Positions 1 through 10,400 of a DNA stretch of 13,830 nt are shown piece after piece. The notes under the pieces are model-generated. The model searched no databases. It was not told the origin of the DNA and worked only from the letters and a program-made list of their open reading frames with translations. Source of the DNA: Bacteroidales bacterium (lineage in GTDB: Bacteria > Bacteroidota > Bacteroidia > Bacteroidales > JAADGE01); contig JAOZMN010000043.1 of assembly GCA_029934265.1 (NCBI GenBank), forward strand, positions 1 to 13,830, read 5' to 3'. The position numbers and the translations under genes are program-made. Numbering within the stretch: position 1 is the first letter of the stretch; each line of letters opens with the position of its first letter.

Positions 1-1409
1 ACAATAACAAAACGATTATCATAATATTCAGCATCAGCTTTAAAAGTATATTTAGGAGTTTCTATTAAATTAACACGTTTTTTAAGTTTCTTATCTATTA
101 AATAAGGTGTTACACCTATTTCAAAGTTTAATTCAGTAGCGGAAATAGTGTATTTTCCTGCCTCTCCTGCTTTAAGTACGATAGGTACAACTGTACCGTC
201 TGTAAGTTCAGGAAGAGTATTTATTGCAAGATTAGAAATACCTGTCGGACAGTAGATTTGAGGTACTTTACTTTTTTTAGAGTAACGTTTAAAAGCATCG
301 TAACGACCATCGTATTCTGATGTTGTACCCGGTATAAAACGAATAATTGTTTCATCGGTTACGCCAGCTAAATCTACTTGTAATCTTAACAAATCAGGGT
401 GTATTTCGTTTCCTGATTTAAAGAAATTAACATTGGTATGTTCTCTTGCTTCATTGTTTATGACTATCTGACCGCCTGCTGCATTTGCACGAACCATTGC
501 TGATTGTCCGGGTGCTAATTGGCAATATGCTTCGCTTGCATTTACTGCAATATCCGGATAAGGACTATCTTTTTCGCCTTTCATATAATATTTATAAAGG
601 TCGTAATTGTGAGTTCCATCATCTGCATAAACATAAATTGCATTATCCACTGCATCGTTTAGTACTACTCCGGGAGAGTTCCAATTTAATGTACTTGGAT
701 AAGGATTTCCAACTATATTCCAGCCGTTAAATACGTCTTGTACTGCTGTTGCACCGTGATTTGTATAATCTAAACTGAAAGTTACTGGTCCGTTATTAAA
801 TTCGCCTGTGAAAGTTGCAGTTTTATTACTACTTGGCAAATCTACATAACCCCTTCCGGGTGTCATTGTTCCGCTTGGTGTTGCCCAGCCCCATGTAGTA
901 TTTGGTGTTGTTCCATCGCTCCAATCTACAAAATCGTTTTCTAACCAACGGTCTTTTATGGTTTCGTCCCATAAATAGAAAGCACCATCCCAAACAGATT
1001 TATTTGTAATCGGACTGCTTATATAATGAAATTTTCCTCCAGATAGATAAAGTTCCATACTTGTAGTTCCAGTATTAGTATAAGTACCTTTGGGTATAAA
1101 TGAACCAGTACCTGTAGCATTGGATTTTACGATGAAAGTACCTGCATTGTTAAAATTTTCGTAAACTGTAAGGTATTTTCCTGATTCTACTTCCATAACT
1201 GCATTATTTGATATTGATAGATTTCTTGCTTCTGCCAAACCGCTTGTCGAATTGTTGGTAAGTGGTTGGTCTTTTGGTGTAACATCGGTTATGCTTACAG
1301 ATGTTCCTTTGCCGGGTACTTGAAGAACTGTACTGTTTACTCCAAGATTCCAGTTGCCGGTGTTATTCCAGTCGGAATTTGTGTTTCCTGTCCACGACAT
1401 TAAGCCCAG
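1..1409 (-). other. C-terminal region preceding a T9SS sorting domain (cut by the window edge)
   Basis: Residues 3492-3960 start with SWTGNTNSDWNNTGNWN, a motif often found near the end of Bacteroidota T9SS cargo. They continue through beta-rich segments, FHYISSPITN and GWNIVGNPYPS (3720-3730). The last part (NEIHPDLLRLQVDL, DETIIRFIPG, YDGRYDAFK, ISNLAINTLPEL, PIVLKAGEAGKYTI, FEIGVTPYLIDK, YDNRFVI) is the beta-sandwich that usually comes immediately before the roughly 70-90-residue type A sorting domain. The frame is still open at position 1, so the sorting domain itself is predicted, not seen. Confidence 0.75.
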
Positions 1410-4400
1410 AAATTCGTCTGCTCCTATAAACGGCGGATCGTCTCTTGTTTCGCCATCAAAGTCGGTAGTGATACCGCTAATTGCAACGCCTGCATCTTTA
1501 AAAGTACCTGTGGTTAAATGTAAATCGGTTGGGCTCGTAAAATCTGAGAACGATAGAATATTATGTGTTTCAATAGGTGCGAAACCAGGCATGTAATTAT
1601 TATAATCCCGGACTCCTGAAGTTGCATTTAAACTTGTTACTATTTTTGCTGCTTCGCCTGTTTTACTCTCAAAAATATTATTTTTGATATTACTATTATC
1701 TAAGTTTTCGATTCTAAGTGCTTGTCCTGTTGTTGAAGATGGAGAATTTACATTGACACTATTAAAATAAATGTTCAAATATTCGCTTGTTGTAGTGCCA
1801 TCAAAATTTATTCCATAAGAATCAGCATCGTTTCCTATTGCAATCATATTATTAGAAATAATTCCTTCTGTTCCAGAAACTGCAATTATAGAATTTAATA
1901 AAATTCCTGTTCCATCGGCAGTTGAGCTTGTTATTTCATTTCTTCTTATTTCGAGACTTGTTGTAATATCAGTAAATGAAATAGCTGTATAATCATCTCT
2001 TGTAGAATTTGTTGTAATAAGATTATCGTTTACTTGCGGACTATCGGATTTTACAAGTTTTAATGCTCCGGCAGCCTGATTGGTAAATACATTATTTTTT
2101 ATTTCTACACCTTGATTGTAATGACTTCCTGTATAATCAAAGGCAAAACTTCCGTTTAAAAATTGATTATCTGTAAAAATAACATTATTGTTCTGAACGG
2201 TATTTGTCATTGTTATTAAAGACATAGCTCCGGTATTATCGGTTGTTGTTTCTGCTCCGGTGAAAATACAATCATTGAAAGTAATATCATGCACATCTAC
2301 CGTTTGTATTACCTGTGCAGTTGCATCGTTTAAGGCTTCAAAATCTATACGGTCGAAATTTATAAACGATGTACCGGCGAGTTTCATAACATAATTACCA
2401 CTTGACAATAGTGCAGGGTCAATACCATTGTTAGTAGGCAAGTCGGTTGTAAGCCAAGCGAGGGTGGTTTGCATATTTGTGAGTGTACCATTGTGAGTTC
2501 CGGGATTATTACGGTTTGTAAGAGTTGTACCGCTACCGTCTTCAAAATCGTAAGAAGCAATAAGGTCTGTATGTGTATTAACTGTAGTAAACATATTGTC
2601 GTTTATTTCGGTTTCGGTTCTTGTTGTACTCCAAAATCTGAACTCATCAAGTTTAAGATTTCCATATTTGCTTGACCAACCTGGATTATTTGCGAGTATC
2701 CAATCATCACTCGGATAATCATAATTTCTGTTAAAAGTAAATTCCTGAATACCGTTAATATACATGATAAAATCATTTGATGTTGAATTGTAAGATAATG
2801 CAACATGTGTCCAAGTATTTAAAGGCATTACATACGAGCTGGTGTAATAAGCATCATTAAACATAAATTTTATCTCCTTATCATTATTTAGATACATACA
2901 AAATTTATTGTCCTGATTGCTTAAATAATTTTCGTACTCTCCGTAATTTCTAAGTGTTGCCCAAAATTCTACTGAAAAATCGGTAAGTGCCGGCAGTGCA
3001 TCAAGAGTAACTTTGTCGTTTGTGCCGTCAAAGTCGAGTACTGTGCTTTCTTTTGTTGTTGCTATTTCTTTTTCGGTTATCCAATCGCAATTCATATTAT
3101 TGAGTGTACCTTTGTGGCTATTATTGGATTGGTCGGTTATGGAGTTTCCTTTTCCTTCTTCCATATCGTAATATGCTACAAGTCCGGCTTCGTTACCAAC
3201 TAAGTTTACTGATTTATTGTCGTCTATTTCAGTAGCTGTTCTTACATCATTCCAAATTCTTACTTCATCTATTTCTCCTTTGAAAATATAAGAACTAAAG
3301 CCAGGACGTAGCCCAATTGTAATTGGAAGAGTAGTTGAAATAGTAGCAGATAAATTTTGATCTATAATAGTCGTAGTTTCTTCAACTCCGTCTATATAAA
3401 TTTTTAAGCCCGAAGCATTTGATGAACCGTCATAACTAACAGCTATATGATGCCAACTATCATCATTTATAGCAGAAACGGTACGTTCAAATAAACGATT
3501 TGAACTAGTGCTATTTCTTAATATGGCTTGAATTTTTCCACCATCAATTCCTAATTCATATCCTCTATGGGGTGATGAGGATTGCATTTTAGATACTAAT
3601 ATCCCTTGTGTATCTGTTGTTTTTACCAATAACTCAATAGAAAAAGCATCTGTTCTTTCAAAATCCAAACTACTTTCGTTTGCAATTTTAACATTGTCGT
3701 TTGTTCCATCGAAATTCATAGCATAGGTTTCATTTACGGTTTGCAAATTTTCGTTTACCCAAACCGGCTCCATATTTGTAAGAGTACCATCGTTTCCGTT
3801 AGTGGTGCGGTCTAATAAAGTTGAACCGTAAACGCTTTCCATATTGTAGTATGCTACCAAGTTAGCTTCAGCTCCTGTAAGAGTAGCATCTTTATTATCG
3901 TCAATTTCTGTGGCGGTTCTTGCAGTGTTCCAGATTCTTACTTCGTCTATTCTTCCTTTGAAAAACTGGTCGGTAGTCGTACTGTTAGTCCACCTTTGTC
4001 CTATTGAAAATCTGCCGTCATTTGGTATGTTTACAGTTGCTGTAAAACTCTTATCTAATACTCCATCTACATAAATTTTAAAATCGGTATCGTCTTTAAC
4101 CATAGCAATATGATGCCATAAGTCGTCATTTATAACTGCTGTCCCTATTCTATCAGTACCTACCCAGACGTTAAGAAAATTATTTTTAAGACAAATCAAT
4201 ATTTTACTGACACCTGCACTTGTTTCAAATGCCGATATTGCATAAAAAGAACCAGTTTGTGTTGTCTTAATCCAAGCTTCATAAGTTAAATCTTCCGGGT
4301 TATTTAATGTCGTACAAACACTGTTGGCTGCTACATAGTCATTTGAGCCATCGAAATCAAGTACATTAATATTTTCAAAACTTTCCGGTAGCTCATCTTG

Positions 4401-7400
4401 TACCCAGTCTGATACGCAAGCCATATTTGTAAGAGTACCGTTGTTTGCATTTGTTGTTCTGTCTGTAAGCTCGCAACCATCGTCTTCCATATCGTAGTAT
4501 GCAATTAAGCCGGCTTCATTTCCTGTTAAGGTATTACAGATGTTTGCTTGTATTTCGGCTTCGGTTCTTTCGGTGTTCCAAATGCGAACTTCGTCCATTT
4601 CGCCGTTGTAATATCCAATAGTACGATTTCGTCTTCGTCCTAAAACCACTTGATAATCATTTAATATTGTTCCTGTTAAGGTGTTTTTAATTACAGTGGT
4701 TGTTTCCAATACTCCATCTATGTAGAATTTAAGACCAGTTGCATCCGAAGAGCCATCATAAGTAATTGCTATATGATGCCAAACGCCATCATTAATAACA
4801 GTAGTTCCTGTTTCTTCCAAAGCATTACCACTCCAAGAACTTATAAAATAAAAATGTAACTTGCCGGCTGTTAAATTCATTTCATAACCTCTATATGGTG
4901 TTGAATGATTCATCTTTGATAGTAATCTGTCATCTGTGGCGTTTGTTTTTATCCACATTTCTATTGTTATTTTATCATCGCTGTCAAAATCAAAATTACT
5001 TTCATTTGCAAGTTCTACATAGTCGTTTGAGCCATCGAACTCTAATGCTTTTGAAGCACCTGCAACACATTCGCTGTTGGCATCAAATTTTACTTTTGCT
5101 CTTACGCAATCATCGCAATAGCTTTTGAAAGTAATTGTGTTGGTGGGGTCTTTACGACATATTAATTCAAGGTCTAATTGTTCTGTGTATTCCTTATCAA
5201 CCGCTTCAAAAGTAACATTTCCATTTATTCCATAGTCTTCCAATGCAGTAAAAGCAGATTGAAAATTATCATAATTATTTGCTCCGGAACTTCCTATTGT
5301 ATAAGTTCCTGTTAGAGCATCTGCGGGGTCGAAAGCAACAGCACCTTCAAGTTTTATATCGAAACCGCATGACTGTCCTGCAAATCCATCAATTGTTATA
5401 TAATACTTTGTATCAGGGTCTGCAATAAAACTTTCTACAATATTAGTTAAATCGCCAACTTCACCTCTATCTACACAAACAACTTCTTCGTAATTTGTAG
5501 TTTCGTCTGCTTGACAAGGTGAGCCTATTATTTTATTGATAGAAACCTGAATACCGTGTACACAACTTGCACCTCCTATATTTTGGAAAGTTACAGTAAC
5601 ATCACCTCCATTACAATCGGTAGTGAAATAATACCAGATTGTACGCTCAAGAGAAGCACCGCAAGCATAAGCAGGGTCTTCGTCTGCATTGGCAGAAGCA
5701 TTTGCAGTTTGCGATGTTGAAGTAACGGTATTTAATAATTCAATAGCATAATCGCAATGGTCGTTGCACGAGGGCCAGCCTATTAAGGGGTCTGAGCTGT
5801 CGGGGTCTGCTGTAAAGCTATCATTATGAGAAATATAATCAGTAGCTCCGTTTGGTAATTTACACCATGCTATTACTTCTGCACCAATATCCTGCACAAC
5901 TACACCAGCAATATTTATTATTTCGGAGTTTCCTGCTGTTATATTTAAGCCTGTTTTATTAATTGGTCCTGTTACAGTTCCATCAATACTATAATATAAA
6001 TCAATACTTGTAATTGTAGCAGGTATATTTGGATTACAAAATGGAATATCATTATTTGTAACTTCAATATCAAGTCCGGTAGTTCCAAAGTCGCCATTGA
6101 TACAACCTCTTAGATTTGTTACCATTGCATCTATAGGATTGTCGTTTACTGCAAAATTATCAACTGCTAATCTGCCATTAGTAGTCGAGCTTTTATGGTA
6201 AATATAAAATATAAATTGTACACAATCATCTTTTTCCGAACACAAATTATATGTTAAAGATGTCCATTCGGAAGTATGAGGTACTGCAAGAAAATCAGTA
6301 ACGCTTACCCAAGCAGCACCATTTACACTTTTATATAATCTAACTGAATTTTCTCCATCACTATAATAGTTTTTTTTATATTCAAAGCTCAATGTAGGAT
6401 TTGTTAGTCCTGTTAAATCATATACCGGACTATAAAGACGATATGAAGATTTTGAAGCATGGTTTGTAGTAGCATCAATATACCACGATACGCCTCTACC
6501 TTCTGCTCCGCCGAGATAATCTGCCGGAAGAATACCTCTACGAAACATTTTAGTTCCGTCTCCGTTAGTTTCTTTTGTGTACCAGACATCTGTATTGTCA
6601 GAAAAATCTTGTAAATCGGGTATTGCAGATATTTTTGTAGTAAGTACCTCTGCTGAAACGCTGTGAGTATCATCTTTATCAAAAGCTTCACCAATATAAT
6701 TTACATCTGTTACTATATTGTATGAGCCGATTGCGGTCATGTCGAACCTATTTGCAAAAGTATATGTAGTTGTGGCACCGGAATTTAGGTCGGCAACTAA
6801 TTCAAAATCTTCGGCTATTAGCCCTGTATTTACTATTCCTGTAACTTGATAAGTAAGCGGAATTATTGTGCCACTTGTTAAATTTTGGCACGATTTATTT
6901 GTAATTTCTACTGTAACAGCTTGGTTGTTGCTGTATAGACATTCCGTAGGTGAAACAGGGTCTATTATATCTGTAATATCAAGACTAATATCTGCTTCCA
7001 TTACTTCAAAATTATCAATTATTACATCAGCTTCTACAGCTACAAATCTGAATTGTACACAATCGTTATTTGTAGTATTGCAATATTTGTAAAATAAATT
7101 ATGCCAAGTTGTCCAGTTTACCTGAAATCCTCCAATTTTTTCATCAATATTACTCCAAGTTCCTGATGCTCCGGCTTTGTACTGAATGCTAATTTTCCTA
7201 TCGCTATTGTTGGTTGTTTTGGCTTTTATTGAAAAACTAATTCCCGGGTTTGAAGCTCCTGACAAATCAAATATTGGACTATACAAAAGAGATGTACCTG
7301 TCGTATTCGGGATAGACCAAGAGTTTCCCTCTGTACCCGGACCGCCAAGAATTGTAGGTACTCCATGACTCCAGTTAGCTGTAGCAGTCCAATCTCCGTC

Positions 7401-10400
7401 AGTATCAAAAGGCTGTTCGTAGTCGGAGGGTACTATTATTTTGGGGTTGTTTACATCTATAACAGAAATCTCTACATTGTCTTTGATGAAATTATCGGTA
7501 GGAAGATTTGCCTTACAATCAATATTATATGTTCCTATCGGGGTCATATCAAAAGTTGTAGTAAAAGGAACTATTGTTTTTGTATCTTCTAATAAATCTG
7601 CCGGTAAAGTATAATTTTCGGCAACAAGCCCTGTATTAACTATTCCGGTAACTTCATAAGTAATAGGCAGAACAGTACCTGATGCTATTGTTCCGCAAGA
7701 TTTGTTCTCTATTTCTAATTGAACTGTTTGGTTAGCACTGTACAGACAAAATGACGCATCGGGGTCGGGGTCTATAATTGCTGTTGCTCTAATATTTTCA
7801 GGGTTTTCGAGTATTGTAAAATTATCAAATGCAAACTTACCGGTAGAACCTGGCTTATATACATATATTCTAAAACGCAAACAATCTCTGTTTGCATAAT
7901 CGCATAAGCTGTAATATTTTTCTGTCCATTCTTTTGTATCAGTATTCATGTCGGTTGATGCTTTTTCAGTACTTAAACACTCCAAACTTCTCCACTTATG
8001 CTCTTTCGTTTCTCCTGATTGTGGGACATAATTCTCATCGTACACTTGAAGATAAGAATAATATTTTTCTCCTGTACCCCAAGCATGATGATTTAGGGTT
8101 TCCATAAAATCGAATGCTATTGCCGGATTTTCAATATTTACTATATTATATTTTGGAGAATACAGGTAAATAACATCTTTCTCATGTTTGTTATCTAAGT
8201 ACCAGCATTGGTCTGTTACTTCTCCACCTATGTAGTCAGCTGGTAAATTTCCCTGTAAAAATTCACTTGTTCCTGTTGTTGTTTCAGAATACCAATTTTC
8301 CATTCCGGTATTAAAATCAGAATCCAATCTTTCGGTAGAAACAGGGGTAGCAACAGCTACTTCTATTGTTTTTACTTCTATGTCTTTATTATATGTATTA
8401 TCTCCTTGATTATACTCTGCAGGTTTGTCGATAGAAATATCAAAATTATAGTTTCCAACGGCAAGCATATTAAAATCTCCGGGTAGTTCGTAATTTACAC
8501 TTCCACCTGCGGGAATAACTCCAACAAAACTTCCGTTTAATGTTGTGGTAGTTGCATCTGTAATATCACACTTTACATCTACTGTTCCATTATAGTCCGA
8601 ACAGGAATTATTTACAAGAGTAACAGTTACTTTTTCGTTGGCAGAGTATAGGCAATATACATCTTCAACAGGACTAACAAGTGTAGTAACACCGAGGTCT
8701 ATACCATCAACAATTTTAAAATCATCGAAAGCAAAACGGTAATTATCATCATTCGATTTTCGAGACCATGCGTGTATTCTAAAGCGAACACAAGTTTTAC
8801 CGACAAAATCGCATAAGCTCCACGATACTGTTTTCCATTCATCAACAGGGTCGGAAAAAGAACTCTTCCAGTAATTTGTTTCATTATACCAATCTGCTGC
8901 CGGTCCGCTTCCAAGTTTTGTCCAGCCACCTCCGTTGTCGGAATATTCAATGCGAACCCTATTATCAGTATATTTTAATTTATGTTTGATGTCCATATAT
9001 AATTTAGGGCTGACAATTCCTTTTGAAAAATCAAAGCTCGGACTTTCTATATAAAGCTCGCCGGAAGAAGAGTTTTCATCAGGGCTTACGTAAACATACC
9101 ATGATTTTACTTTGGAAGCATTTAGTCCGTCTCCATCAAGATATGGAAGTTCTTCTCTTTTCCACCTTTGCCAGTTTCCTCCGCCTCCATCATTATTTTG
9201 TGCTACCCAGCCTTGATTACCGGAGTCATAATCAGCATGATATATAATACCTGCTGTAAGGTCTATATTTTGGACTCTATCTGAATTTATTGAATTGTCT
9301 GCTACTGTTCCGGCAGCCTCTTCAAAATATTGCAGTCCGGAAGCAGTGGTGTTTTGGTTTTCAATAGTTGCGGTTATAGTATAATCGCTGGTAGCAGTCA
9401 TATCAATAGTTGCTGTTGTAGTATAAAAAGCAGCTGAAAATCTTGGAATTGAGGGAATATATTCAGTTGATAGTGTTTCAGTCGAAGGTGTGCCACCTGT
9501 TTTTGAAATAACAAGTCCTACATTTTCGATAGTTCTACAAGTTTTATTTTCGATAAAAACTTTTACATTTTCATTTCCCCAGTTAGCACAAGTTCCTGCA
9601 CTTGGAAGTTCTTCAATTTGCACTTCTAAATCATCGTATTCGCCACCTGAAATTTTGAAGTCGTCAATTGCCATTTTTTTTATGTTATTATGCCCGGAGC
9701 GTACTTCAAAACGGAATTGCACACAAGCTTGTCCTGAATAATCACATAAATTAAAGGTTTTAAGTGTCCAGGCATTAGGGGCATCAGTATCTTCAACAAG
9801 GTCGGAGGAAATACTTTGCCATGCTCCATTATTTACTCTAATTTTAAGTTCCGGGTCTGGGTAATTTGATTTAATATAGAATGAAAGTTCCGGATTTGTT
9901 TTTTCTGTTAAATCATATTGCGGACTTTGAAGATATGAATCATAGCTACAATCCCAACAACCTACTATATTGTCAAGCAAATACCAAGAATCACCTTTAC
10001 TATCAGCACCGCCAAGGTAGCCGGCATCTAATGTTCCGTGTACAAAAGGTCTTGCTTTGTTTGCATCACTTGTATAGCTGTACCAACCTGCATCGTTTCC
10101 TGTAAATTCTTCATTATCATCATTTGAAATACCGCCTGCAATTTTAATTTTTTCTATTCTGTGTACTGTTTTTATATCATTAGTATTGTCATTATCGTTA
10201 TAATAATCCAAACCTGTGCCTCCGGTATTATCTGTAAGCGTACATATAATTTCATAATCACCTCCACCATTCATAAGAGTAAGAGGTGTTGGCAGTGTAA
10301 TAAACTGGTAATTATTTCTGACTGTAATATCGAAAGTTTCGTTTATGGTTTCTATAATTCCTCCTTTGTTGAGCTCAATTTTTATAGGTACATTAGTTAG

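Noticed and set aside
1354..1596. Short plus-strand reading frames across 485-11385, such as 1354-1596, 9490-9741 and 10161-10400
   Set aside because: They lie opposite the giant gene, have no recognisable domain or start context, and their proteins read as antisense of its repeated motifs.
2442..5057. CRISPR-like or short tandem DNA repeats
   Set aside because: The repetition has a period of about 600-700 nt, is coding and imperfect, and is explained by LamG domains.
1410..5312. Polysaccharide lyase or glycoside hydrolase activity
   Set aside because: The beta-helix and LamG folds occur in such enzymes, but no catalytic residue pattern was recognised, and the same folds are common in adhesins.
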